DNA from: Macrocybe gigantea
Taxonomy: Eukaryota > Basidiomycota > Agaricomycetes > Agaricales > Callistosporiaceae
Length of the DNA: 64,000 bases
Reading direction: 5' to 3'
Assembly (NCBI GenBank): GCA_011319805.1
Contig: SJRY01000062.1
Location: 124,001 to 188,000, forward strand
Position numbers and translations under genes: made by a program. Positions 36,564-47,425 of the stretch are shown piece by piece. The notes beneath the pieces were generated by a model, which did no database searches, was not told the DNA's origin, and saw only the letters and a list, made by a program, of their open reading frames with translations. Numbering within the stretch: the stretch's first letter is position 1; each line of letters starts with the position of its first letter.

Positions 36564-36755
36564 AGAAAAACTCTAATAAACCAGACGACTTTCAGCCGAT
36601 TTTCGCGATTTCAGAAACGGAGAGTGCTCAAGGATAGTAGAATCCGGGTATGCAATTTGATCGATGATCGGCCCAACTGTTGATGCTGCAGAATGATAAA
36701 TGCGATGTGCAAGTGTTGTTTATAGATATTTACAAGTGGGCATTGCAGAAAGAGG

Positions 36756-37113
36756 TGCCACACTTCCGGGACTCAGAGCATCAAGTCAGTATGGTGTTTG
36801 ATGAAAGTGAACACTGAGCTTCATTGCACTTTGCAGAGCCTGCGATGTCCATCATTATGGGCCCTTTATGTGGAATCGACCATATCTGGCTCTTAGGAGC
36901 TGGGGGACACAGACCTAGCGAACAAATAAGCATGAGTGCGAGCAGTGAGTGGTCATGCACAGGCAGGAGACAATAGGGTTAGTGTGCCTTCTATATTTAT
37001 CTCTTCAGTCCAGTTTCTTTTAGACTTGTCATATTATAGATACCACTATGTATGTACAAGTAGACTGCTACCGAGCACCACTATAAAAATTGTTGATTTA
37101 AAAAAAAAAAAGC
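36756..37113 (+). mobile_element. LINE 3' UTR fragment K with A tail
   Basis: Plus-strand 3' UTR text beginning ACTCAGAGCATCAAGTCAGT and ending AAATTGTTGATTT plus A run at about 37112. It could be the displaced 3' end of copy B if copy C inserted there and about 1 kb was lost, or an independent truncated insertion. Confidence 0.75.
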
Positions 37114-37664
37114 AACATTTCTGATTTCAGGTTATGTATCCTTGCAAGAAATGAGGATCACATGGCAAATAATATGTAGCTCAGAACCTTAGAATATGAG
37201 ATGGCATTCTATATTCTATGTTGCAAGAACAGCATTCCTTGTTCTACATCAGTAAATCAGTGTTTCTCATTCCTCATTGTATATTTTAGTATAGGAAATA
37301 GACCTGTTGTAGATGAAATTAGAAGGTGGCAGAATTTTTCAGAAAGAAAAAGACATATAACAATAAATGCTAGCATGACTCATGAAATTGCATATCATGC
37401 AGGCAATATAAAATAGCAACTATTCTTGCATTCTGTTCTCATGCATCAGAGTAATTATTTGAGGCCACAATACTAAAACGACAATAGAATTGAGCCAAGT
37501 AGTTCCTCAGCATAGCATTGACAAAGAGGTTATAGTTGTCATCAAGAAGCAGAAGCAAGATAGTCAAGATGAGACAACTCTATCCCACAGATATATTGCA
37601 GGGCAGAAAGAAGTGAGTATACTATTATCTATATCTGGAATAAGGGACTGACCTATTTTCAGCT
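37114..37664. other. Unassigned AT-rich spacer
   Basis: No gene or repeat recognised. A short open frame at 37201-37416 has no recognisable motif. The same spacer continues after the retroposon at 38893-38984. Confidence 0.5.
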
Positions 37665-38877
37665 GGGGCCCCAGTAGCCCAGTGGTTTAATCGCCACTAA
37701 AGACTGGAGAGGTGGCTGTGCAGCCACTGGAAAGGTTGTGGGTTCGATTCCCACTCATCCCCTGTACCTTGAAAGTAGGGATAGGCATGTGACCCATCAT
37801 CGGTTACAGTCATGTGCTCGGTGACTCAGGTTGGTAATCAACTCTGAGGCAGTACCATGGTCATATGACCTTCCGTAACTAGGGTGGTAACCTGGTCACG
37901 TGATAGGGATGATCGTGGGAGCCCAAAGTGGCAGGTCAGGTGACCCCTGACAAGCCGTGCCTGAAATGGTCACGTGATTAATCATATGATCAAGTAGGGA
38001 GCGAAAGCATAGGGCGCGGTAAGCGGGGGAGAGACTTGAGAACCACCCGACCTATGATGCGCACCCTGTAATGGGGCGTTCCAGAGCATGTGCGCTTCCG
38101 GAAGGTGCCGCGCACCCTGTAATAGGGAGTCTCTTCGGACTGCGAGCTTAGGACAGGACACCCCCCACCGGTTAATCTCACGCCCAGTCTAACCAACTGG
38201 ATTAGGCTGAGAACCTGGTCGTTAGTCAGCGTTGGTAGTGTGGACCGGTCCTTGGGCACACTTGGGGGGTCCCCAGGCCCAGGGGTAGCCACCACATGAT
38301 CGTAAAGCACTGCTCAGGTGGGAGCCTGAGACCCCCTTGTGGGGCATGCATAACCGGGTTAAGCATGGGTGTAGAACTCCCTGGCCTAGGCCTTAGGTCT
38401 AGGGGGCACACTGGGGCTGGACGCTGGCAAGGCAGAGACCTGAGACACGATTGGGGATCCGCGCCCTCTGGGCATCAGCGAACCACGTGCTCAGGAACGG
38501 GAAAAGTAAAGTAGGTGGGGCTTACCAATACCCAGTGTCCCTGTTCACTTGGCCTCTTGGTAACTCGCTCCCTGGCCGAAATTCGGACCGTGGCGGACCA
38601 GGGCAGTCCCCTGACTCCGGCCCGAGAGGACTCATCCTCTGCCGGTTCACCTGGATGACTAATCCAGGCTCTGAATCCAAGTTGATTCCGGAGTCTAGAC
38701 ACGGAATTCCACCGTTTAGTCTAGCACCTATCCTGCAAAGGAGACGGTGATAAGGGTCCTCCACTTGGAGGGCCCTAAACTTCGCGTATTTATAGTAGGT
38801 ACCTTGGTGTATTTACAAGCGGACTGCCACCGTGCACCGCTATATAAATTGTTGAATTAAAAAAAAAAAAAAAAAAA
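37665..38877 (+). mobile_element. tRNA-headed retroposon, family 1, copy 2 (1.21 kb, best preserved)
   Basis: The tRNA-derived head (about 37665-37762) shows A box TAGCCCAGTGG and B box GGTTCGATTCCCA in a class II layout with a long variable arm. A body of about 1 kb includes an array of CACGTGA-type motifs (37785-37990). The 3' end copies the LINE tail, ending AAATTGTTGAATT plus about 18 A. A perfect 15-bp target duplication GACCTATTTTCAGCT lies at 37650-37664 and 38878-38892. It retains more CpG than its relatives, suggesting it is the youngest copy. Confidence 0.92.
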
Positions 38878-38984
38878 GACCTATTTTCAGCTTGTTTTAG
38901 TAAATGTTTGGGGTGGCAATCCAAAAATTGATATCTATGTTCAGGAATTGGAGGGCCAGAAGTAGCATAGATGGGACACATATC

Positions 38985-40425
38985 TTTTTTTTTTTTTTTT
39001 TTTAAATTCATCAATTTGTATAGTGGTGCTTAGTGGCAGTCCACTTATAAATACACAATGGTACCTATGATAGATATGTGAAGTTTAAGGCCCACTCTTA
39101 TTGCCATCTTCTTTACAGAGTAGGCACTAGACTAACCAGTGGAATTCTGTATCTAGACTCTGGAATCAACTTGGATTCAAAGCCTGAATTAGTCATTCAG
39201 GTAAACTGGCAGAGGATAAGTCCTCTTAGGCCAGAGTCAGGGGACTACTCTGGTCTGCCATGGTCCAAATTTCAGCCAGGGAGTAAGTTACTAAGGGGCC
39301 AAGTGAGCAGAGATATTGTTAGGCTAGACGAATCTTAAAGGACTCGGGCAGACTAAGTGCGAAAGTGGTTTAAGACGATGGCAAATAGAATATTAAGCCT
39401 AGCATTACTGGTACATCTGGAAGTCCTTATATACATTACAGTACTCGGGCATGGACCATGGACTGCACAATACTATGGACTGTGGATGAGTAAGACTGGG
39501 ATGAGATGACTCAGGATAACTAGGAAAGTGAAGATAACTCGATGGCTGTGCACTGCACAGTGTGATAGGGAGATAAGGAAAGGGAGATAAGATAAGAAAA
39601 TGAATGGTCCTTTGAGCGACGTTCATAACAGATACTGGGTATTGGTAAGCTCTACCTACTTTACTTTTCTTGTTCCTGAGCATGTGGTTCACTGATGCTT
39701 GAGGAGCATGGATCCCTAATCATGTCCCAGGTCTCTGCCTTGCCAGTGTCCAGCCCCAGTATGCATCCTAGACCCAAGGCCTAGGCTAGAAAGTTTTACA
39801 CTCATGCTTAACCTAGTTATGCATGCCTCGCAAGGAGGTCCCTACCTGAGCAGTGCTTTATAGTCATGTAGTGGCTACCCCTGGCCCCTTCAAATGCTTG
39901 GTAGGCCTTATGATCAAGGATCGGTTCATGCTACTAATGCTGACTAATAATCAAGTTCTTTGCCTAATCCAGTTGGTTAGACTGGGCCCAAGATTAACTG
40001 GTGGGAGGTGTCCTGTCCTAAGCTCACAGTCTGAAGAGACTCTTCATTACAGGATGCATGGCACCTTCCAGAAGTATGCATGCTCTAGAACTCCCCATTA
40101 CAGGGTGCATATCAGAGATTGGATTGTTCTCACATCACTCCTCCACTTACTGCGCTCTATGCTTTTGCTTCCTACTTGATCACATGATTAGTCACATGAC
40201 CATTTCAGGCATGGCCCACCAGGGATTACCTGATCTGCCACTTTGGACTCCCACGATCATACCTATCATATGACTAGGTTACCACCCTAGCCATAGAAGG
40301 TCACCTGACTGTGGTATTGCCTCAGAGTTGCTTACCAACCTAAGTTACTGAGCATGTGATGGTAACTGATAATAGGTCACATGCTTAGTCCTACTTTTTA
40401 AGGTACAAGAAATGAGCAGGAATCT
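38985..40425 (-). mobile_element. tRNA-headed retroposon, family 1, copy 3, disrupted
   Basis: Minus-strand copy with a T run at 38985-39003, then tail and body. A solo LTR sits inside at 39317-39630. The tRNA head is cut off at 40425 by the T run of the LINE fragment at 40426. Confidence 0.8.
39317..39630 (-). mobile_element. Solo LTR, ~320-bp family, copy 1
   Basis: TGTTA...TAACA termini with target duplication GATAT (39312-39316) and GATAC (39631-39635), one mismatch, inside the family 1 retroposon. On the minus strand it carries TATATAAGG (about 39430) as a promoter TATA box. The same family is at 43106, 54470, 56176 and partly at 61946. Confidence 0.85.
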
Positions 40426-40928
40426 TTTTTTTTTTTTTTAAATCAACAGTTTATAAAGTGGTGCTCGATGGCAGTCCACTTGTAAATACACAAGGGTACC
40501 TATGATAAATACAACTAGTCTGACTCAAACCAGACTAAGAAGATATACATGGAGGGTGCACTAATCCTGTTCTCTTGTGCCCATGCCTGCACCACTTAGG
40601 CTTGCGCTCGTGCTGACTCACCTGCTCAGCCTGTGTCCCCCAGCTCCTAGAGCCAGATGTGGTCAATTCCATGCAAAGGGTCCAAAAGGACCCATAATGA
40701 ACAAGCGTTGCAGAGTCTGCAAATCGCAATGAAGCTTGGTGTTCGCTTTCATCAAACACCCTACTGAATTGATGCTCAAGGTCCCCCAGCCCGAAGGCTG
40801 GCTGTGGTTACTTCTGCACAAAGGCTCTGCAAGGAGCCATAACCCTAAGTATCCTCCGCTCTGAAGGGGCAGTTACCCGCCTCCCAGATCCGGAATAAAA
40901 GCACCTGCTGCCTTATTTGACATGAGGT

Positions 40929-41155
40929 TGTTAAACAGAAAAGATGTCCTGACTGGGGATTGAACCCAGGACCTCCTGGACATATACCAGTAGCTCTACC
41001 ACTGAGCTATCAGGCCTGATGGATCAACTTAGAAGTTGTATTTACAACCACCTCATCCTATATACCTTCACCCCAAGACACTATTTGGTCTAGGTTCTTC
41101 AGTATCTTTGATATTAGTAGAGACAACAATGTGCCTGAATACACACAATCTAACA
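40929..41155 (-). mobile_element. 227-bp solo LTR carrying a tRNA-like unit, copy 2
   Basis: TGTTAAACAG...CAATCTAACA termini, same length and content as 13945-14171 but less decayed. The 5-bp flanks differ (GAGGT left, GATTT right), and each matches the LINE position on its own side. This is expected for recombination between two LTRs at different sites, not a single insertion. Confidence 0.75.
40945..41015 (-). tRNA. tRNA-like sequence inside solo LTR, copy 2 (better preserved)
   Basis: The minus strand shows a D stem GCTC/GAGC with AGTGGTA loop, an anticodon stem CTGG/CCAG around a 7-base loop, and a perfect T arm CTGGG-TTCAATC-CCCAG. About five acceptor pairs CCTGA/TCAGG follow, then TTTT. 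Internal A and B boxes are intact. Position 33 is not T and the acceptor stem is short, so this is probably a Pol III promoter unit and not a decoding tRNA. Confidence 0.55.
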
Positions 41156-41324
41156 GATTTTCAGCCAATTTTTGTGATATGAAAGATGAAGGTGCTCAAG
41201 AGTATGAAGAACTTAGATCTGCAACTTGATACAAGATCGGCCCAGTCGATGATAGTGTAGAGTGATGAGGACGATGACAGTACATTATTTACACTTATTT
41301 ACAAATGGGCATTGCAGAAAGAGG

Positions 41325-43895
41325 TAATTTTGAATACCTTCCTCTCATTCCTCACCTATGAGGGATGTTTGCAAATGCTGATTATGTACAAGCAATTCAT
41401 TATGAGCATAAACACATCTCAGAACAGTCCACAGACATTTTTAATAGGTCTCACTATCACACCCTTTGAGAGACTCTTATCACTATCAGTAAAAAGACCT
41501 TTGATTTCTTCTACTTTTCTGATCCATAGGATATCATGCTTGGTTTCACTACAGATGGCTTTGCAGTATTCAAAAACTGAACAAAAAGTGCCTGGCCAAT
41601 TGTCTTGTTTAACTACAACCTTCCACCCAATGAATAATTTCACCAAGACTATCTTATCTCTTTAGGTACCATATCAAAGAAGCTGAAAAACATGGACTCC
41701 TTCCTGTGGCCATTGTGCCTGGAGATGATACAACTGGCCATTGGCATCAGCACTTTCAATGTTCTTTTCTAAAGCATCTTTGACATGCATAGCTACCTAA
41801 TTACAGGTTTTGGTAATATCATAGCAATGGCTTTGGTTATGCAGATGAAAGGACCTAACACCATTTTCCCATGCTACATATGCAAAATTGAAGGCATACG
41901 CATCCAGTCATCCAGCTGTCATATGCACTATATTCCTCTCTACTGTAATAATATTGATGGCATATTATTGGACAATATGATCCATTCAACTTTCACATAT
42001 GAATGTACAATACCTTCATGGAACAAGCACATGGAGTCCATTATGCCAACAACAGTACTACTTATGAAAGACTGGCAAAGCAATGCAGCATCAAAGGTAA
42101 ATATGCCTTTACTGAGCTATCTAGGCTCCCTCTCCTTCCTAATGTCATTTCCTTTCAACTTTATGCATCTCAACTGGGAAATTCTTATTTCTAATCTTGT
42201 CCTCTTTTGGACTGAAAAGTTCAAGAACCTTCAGCATGAGGAACAGGGGTATATGTTGGAATGGTCAGTTTGGAATATGATTAATAAAGCATCTGCTGAA
42301 GCCAGAGATTATATACCTCAGACATTTGGCATGCAGATGCCAGATGTTGTAATGAACTCTGAACAACTCACTACTGAAATGCAGTCAATCTGGACACTCT
42401 ATGTTGCTCCTGTGCTGCTGAATCATTGCTTCAAGACCAAGGCATACTATAAGCACTTTATCAAGATTGTCAAACTATTGAATTAATGCCTAAGATTCAA
42501 CATTTCATCTGAAACAATTGATGAGATCAATGATGGCTTCAAGTCATGGGTCGAAACATATGAGGAGTAAGTATTGATCCAATCAACTATAACTTATGCT
42601 GCTCACATGCATAGGCTATACTATTAGTATGATTCTGCAAGGCTCTTGGCCTGTCCCCTGCTTTATATTGTGGATGGAATCAGAACCATGGGCCTGCCTT
42701 AGGCTTATTGGGCATTTCTGATAGAACATTATTGTGGCAAACTCATGAAAGACATAACAAGTCACTGGAATTCATATGTCTTGATTAACAACTATGTAAC
42801 TGTGATAGTCTATCTGACTCAAATCAAGCATATATATAATCTGCATTCTAACCTATCTCTTGAAAAATAGAAGACAAATGCAAGTGCCCACATCTTCGAT
42901 GAATGTGAGTTTTCACTGCTAGAGTCTCAATTTAGAGCTTGATGCCTTATAGATCTGGACCTGGTTTTTTTGCCTCTGAAGATAGAGGCTGAGCTGCTGC
43001 CAGGTTTACATTAGAAAGTCTGCATACATCTTGTAACATGCTTTGGCAAGAACATCAGTTGCACTTGTAAATAGCTGCCAAAGAACATACTTGTTGCTCA
43101 GTATGTGTTATGGACATCACTCAAAGGACCATTCATTTTCTTATCTTATCTCTTCTATATCTCTTATTTCCCTATCACATAGTACTGCACAGTGCATAGT
43201 CACCAAGTTACTTCCTCCCCTAGTTATTCTGAGTCACTTCTTGCTAGTCTTACTCATCTACAGTCTACAGTACTGTGCAATCCATGGTCTGTGCTCACAT
43301 ATTGTAACATATATAAGGGCTTCCAAATGTACCAGTAGTGCTAGGCTTAATATTCTATTTGCCATTGTCTTAAACTACTCTCACACTTAGTCTGCCTGAG
43401 TCCTTTAAGATTTGTCTAGTCTAACAGTATGGAAAAGTAAGGTGAACAGGAGGGGGTGACTATTTTGATGCTCAAAAGCTTATGCAATTAGGCCATGACA
43501 GTTGCAATGCATCATTTGTTTGGGTACCAGTCTCTTTTTCTCTCTACACCTCTTATTGACTATTAAAAATAATAGTATGAACCGGATGTTGATATTCATG
43601 CCCACTATTATAATGTAGAGCCAGTCTACCAGACTCAAAACTTTTATGGTCAACTTCTATGTATTTTAGTTGTATGACTACCACTTGTTGCAGCCTGGTG
43701 TCTAGATGAGCCTACGGTCTTATTGCTCAGAGTGATCAAGCATGTTATTATATCATGCATTGATACTTTAGGCACTTCTTACTACTGCAGATTTGCTAAA
43801 ACAGAGGTGGTCGATCTCAATACTATAAAATGTGTTACTGGATGCATCTGAAATGCTAATAAGTAGGCAATCATTGATCACACATATGCATATCA
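41325..43895 (+). pseudogene. Tnp2/CACTA-like transposase, decayed, split by a solo LTR
   Basis: Plus-strand transposase text, in order: MLIMYKQFIMSI and DIMLGFTTDGFAVF-like (about 41350-41580); VPGDDTTGHWHQHF-like; NIIAMALVMQMKGPN with FPCYICKI (about 41800-41890); then YERLAKQCSIKGKYAF and FPFNFMHLNWEILISNLVLF (about 42070-42210). VWNMINKASAEARDYIP and WTLYVAPVLLNHCF-TKAYYKHF read to 42486, then YYYDSARLLACPL-like and YWAFLIEHYCGKL (about 42600-42740). After the LTR it resumes with DVDIHAHYNVEPV, TEVVDLNTIKCVTG (to about 43890). This order is typical of basidiomycete Tnp2-type transposases. The longest open stretch is 41785-42486. Stops and frameshifts make it inactive. The 5' end was cut by the LINE 5' end at 41324; terminal repeats were not found. 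Confidence 0.75.
43106..43426 (+). mobile_element. Solo LTR, ~320-bp family, copy 2
   Basis: TGTTA...TAACA termini with perfect 5-bp duplication GTATG (43101-43105, 43427-43431), inserted in the Tnp2 pseudogene. TATATAAGG lies at about 43309. Confidence 0.88.
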
Positions 43896-46843
43896 GATCT
43901 GATAATAAGGTATTGAAATGATAGTGGACTATGGCTATTGCTCATTTTCATGTTAAGGACATCTATCCAAGACTTTGATCTTCTAACCAAAGTAATATGA
44001 ATATAATAGACATCTGAATGGTAGATCATTGCTGTTATTTTTCTTTATGCCACACATTTCTCTGTGCACCTTGCCAGGTCTCCTTTATATCTTTTGCCTT
44101 ACAGAACATTTGCAAGAATTTATTTACTTTGCACTTTCTTTTTACACTAACCTGCTCTGAGTGTGATAGTTGCCACTCAAATTCAACCAAGAGAATATGC
44201 TCTTGACCTTTCTGCAAGTGGTGGTTATATCGCCACTGCATTTTGAGGCTGACTCACTAGAGAAGTACTCCACTTTTATGATGATCCTAAAGTCATCCAT
44301 CCTGTCATAATGTCTGACTGCAACTGATTCACCATTGGATGGTGAGGTGCATCATGAGCAGACTACTTCTGCTGCTGGACTCTGCAGAGTTGTATAACAA
44401 CACTGGGCTTATGGTGTGCACCAAAGAAACTGTAGATGACTATATAGAAAGTAGTAGATAAGGAAAAGAGAGCATTGGATCACTGAAAGTGTGGTAGAAG
44501 TTTGTCTAGGTTTGCCTTGAGCGGCATTGGTGCATGGAGTGCAGAGCAGTGGTAACAGTTGTCATCCTTATAGATCATATTGTCAGCCATCATGGATGAA
44601 TTTCTTGAGCTAAGAGGACCAGATTATCAACAGTATGTCTGATTTTTGTCAGATATTTTTTAAACTAACATCGAAAGCCATTGCCAAAGATACATTTTGC
44701 AAGTTTGTACTGATGGTGTTCATTGACAATTATCACTATGATTGACCTGATTGGATATTCCATTTCTGAATAAAATATATATTTTGATAATTTGCATTTT
44801 AATATCTGGGATTAACTTGTCAATTCTGGGCAATAATCTCAATCATAAAGACTACAAAATCATGAGAAATAGTGACATTCTCATTCAGCAATTCTACATT
44901 TTATTACATTAAGTGAATACATCCAATATCTTGTTCTTCTTCTCCCAATAGCCCCCATTGTTCCACCACCATGCTTGCTATTTCATATAGATATGCATCA
45001 TTTCACAAGCCCTTCTGTTAACAAAACCACATACTGTCTAATGTAATATAATATCTGACTTTGAAAAATGCAGTGCTCCTCTGGATGACGAATCATTATC
45101 TTGCAAGAAGATCAATATGATAATGATGAATACTATGACTCACTCCACTGATGACGTCCTAAGATGCCTGAAAACTGCTTCAGAATGTTTTTCTAATGTG
45201 ACTTCAACTCTTGCCTTTATCTCTGCATGCCAAATGGCTGAGTTAGCCAGTAATTTCAATGTTTTGAGGTATCAGATCATGAAAATGGTGTTTGCAGAAT
45301 GTAGTAGTCGAAAGGTATGAGACATTGCCAGTTATCTTATTTTTTCTTGACTTATCCCAGGACAAAGAACCCTCTATCCAATGTACACAAATTCAGCTCT
45401 ATCATCCTCAAACCGCATTCCAAATGCAACAAGTCCACCACTCTGCATGCTGTCTTCACACTCTTGCTATCTTCACCACCGTCATGCTGCCTTTCTCAAT
45501 TCTTCACAGCAGCATGCTCTTACCTCTTTGAGCATTGTTAGAGCTTCATTCTCATCTTCTGCTTCTGCTATTGATGCAAGCATTAGAATAAGCTATAGCA
45601 AGAGAAGAGAGAAGCAGAAAAAAGGCTCACTAGGATAAAAAACAGCGAAGAGAGAAAACAGCTTGGAAAAGAGAGGCTGGAGAGTGAGAAGCAGTGGAAA
45701 GAGCATCACTTCATCAATGACCACAGTAAATCTGCCTGTTCCAACTCCATCTATGAAGACTGTGAAGGCTGTGCCTCCTGTGCCTTTCTGCCATGAATAG
45801 CGGTTCCAGCTTCCAAGTGTGCACTGCTTTCCCACTACCAAGATATCCTCGCATGCCTCCTGCTGCTCCTGAATCTCACTAAACCCTGTCTATGCACTCT
45901 GCAGCTATATCTGCTCTGGCATTTTCTGCTATCAAAACTGCACCTGCAATATATCTATAGGGTAAGGCACTGCAGATATGTGAAAAAGCCCTTCATAAAC
46001 AACACGAAAAATGATGGGCAGATCTGCCAGCTAGCAAAGAAGAAAAAGGCAGTAAGGTTGAAGGAGCAGAGAAAGCAGAAAGAAGTCACTGCCAACTGCC
46101 TCCCTTCTTTGCTATCTCTTCTTTGTGTTCTTGTAGCTTCACAGTCATGCATCCTCGCTTTCTGCTTCTTACTCCAATACATGAGCAAGGCCCTCTGCCT
46201 CAATCTCCTCCTAAGCTGGGATCTCATAGCTCTCCTCAAATTCACCACATCTGACAAGGCCACAGATCCACTACTAGCCTATAGAATGTGTTAAGAAGCT
46301 TGATGCCATGTATAAGATGTAGATGGATGCTAACATAGTAAAGGGCCTTGAAGACATACTTGGTGAATGCTATAAGGGCTGTAGTGTAAGTCTTCCTTTC
46401 AAGATAGAAAAAAAATACTAATACTCATGCTTTCAAGCAGAAAAACAGGCTGAGATTTCATATAGAGATTCTCCTTCTCTCAGTACATGAATATGTTGCC
46501 AAGTACATGAAAATTTTGAGCTGTGTCTGAACATATTTTGTTGTGGCTCAGATCTAAGAAAGCAATGTCTACTACTAATACTTTCATGTATTGATTCAGG
46601 CCCTGACTATTGGAATTATAGCTGTCTCTCAGCATATATGAATCAGATGCAAACACATGACTTTTATACTTCAAAAATCCCTACATCTAGCATCAGAAAA
46701 AGGCCAGTCCTCCCCACTAGTTTGAAAATCCCAGCCCAAGTAAGCTCTCAGTGCATGATACATTCCCATTCTTATATACTGCTAATCATCCTTCTTGCAG
46801 ACATTCTTCTTTTTTTTTCTATTTGTATCTTCCATCAATAGTA
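43896..46843. other. Unassigned region between the Tnp2 pseudogene and the KDZ element
   Basis: No recognised gene. 44200-44640 has scattered coding-like text on the plus strand (FDDPKVIHPVIMSDCN-like), with many stops. 45090-46080 on the plus strand looks like a decayed gene: TDDVLRCLKTASECFSNVTS and QMAELASNFNVLRYQIMKMV at 45140-45310, followed by a serine-rich stretch and a lysine/glutamate-rich stretch (about 45600-46080). I do not recognise the family. The remainder is AT-rich without structure I can name. Confidence 0.4.
45117..46100 (+). pseudogene. Unrecognised decayed protein with Lys/Glu-rich tail
   Basis: Readable amphipathic text (LRCLKTASECFSNVTSTLAF, MAELASNFNVLRYQIMK) is followed by a serine-rich low-complexity segment and a charged REKQKK-type stretch, in shifting frames with stops. 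This arrangement could be the tail of a transposon accessory protein, but no motif identifies it. Confidence 0.35.
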
Positions 46844-47280
46844 GCTCCTACTTTTATATACAATAACAGGGCAATGCTAAGTAGTCCATTGTATATAATA
46901 CTAAGAACTTGTTATAATGGATAATTGTAATACATTGTAATTAATCTGGGCAGAAATTGTGATACATTGTAATTGATCTGAGAGGTGATTGTAATTCATT
47001 GTAATTGATCTGGAAGGTAATTGTAATACATTGTAATTGATCTGAGAGGTAATTGTAATTCATTGTAATTAAAACTGGAAGTCATTGTAATTCATTGTAT
47101 TCTCACTGGAGACCATCGTAATATATTGTAATTGAAACCCCACCTATTGTAATTCATTATAATTGAAACTACACTTATTGTAATATATTGTAATTGCTAC
47201 CAGTAGCCATTGTAATTCATTGTAATTGAAACTGCACTCATTGTAATTTATTGTAATTGGCACTGACAGCTATTGTAATT
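46844..47280 (+). repeat. Left terminal inverted repeat of the KDZ element
   Basis: The outer unique part (46844-46920) is followed by about 12 units of 31-32 bp, each with two ATTGTAAT boxes spaced 10 bp apart and a variable linker (GATCTGAGAGGTA, AAACTGGAAGTC, GAAACTGCACTC types). The linker series recurs in the same order, inverted, in the right repeat. Confidence 0.9.
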
Positions 47281-47379
47281 AATTATAATTGAAACTGAGA
47301 TATTTAATAAGGTATTTTTATTTACAATATAATTATTCTTCTCATTCAAATGGATCAACTAGCTTCTCTTTTCCTATTC

Positions 47380-47410
<31 letters not shown>

Positions 47411-47425
47411 TTCTTTCTCTTCTGC
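47380..47425 (+). repeat. (CTT)n microsatellite
   Basis: A run of CTT/TTC triplets. On the minus strand it encodes a lysine/arginine/glutamate-rich stretch at the C-terminal end of the KDZ gene. Confidence 0.9.

Larger units (their letters stand above)
30701..36755 (-). mobile_element. LINE copy C, full length (6.05 kb), minus strand
   Basis: Runs from the T run (poly-A on the minus strand) at 30701-30719 to the 5' end near 36755, where CCTCTTTCTGCAATGCC begins on the minus strand. It contains a 5' UTR, ORF1, a short inter-ORF, ORF2 and a 3' UTR in the right order. This copy defines the family in the window. It lies head-on against copy B and may have been inserted in it: the 3' end of a plus-strand copy resumes at 36756. 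Confidence 0.85.
40426..41324 (-). mobile_element. Recombinant LINE G: 3' end and 5' end joined at an LTR
   Basis: 40426-40928 is the minus-strand LINE 3' end (T run, 3' UTR, end of ORF2). 41156-41324 is the LINE 5' end (5' UTR, complement ending GCATTGCAGAAAGAGG). The ~5 kb in between is absent and replaced by the 227-bp tRNA-carrying LTR. The left flank is a retroposon and the right flank a Tnp2 transposon, so the two halves come from different LINE insertions. Confidence 0.75.

Noticed and set aside
46919..47280. CRISPR-like array from the regular ~32-bp spacing
   Set aside because: The linkers are degenerate family variants and recur inverted at 57042-57440; the genome is eukaryotic.
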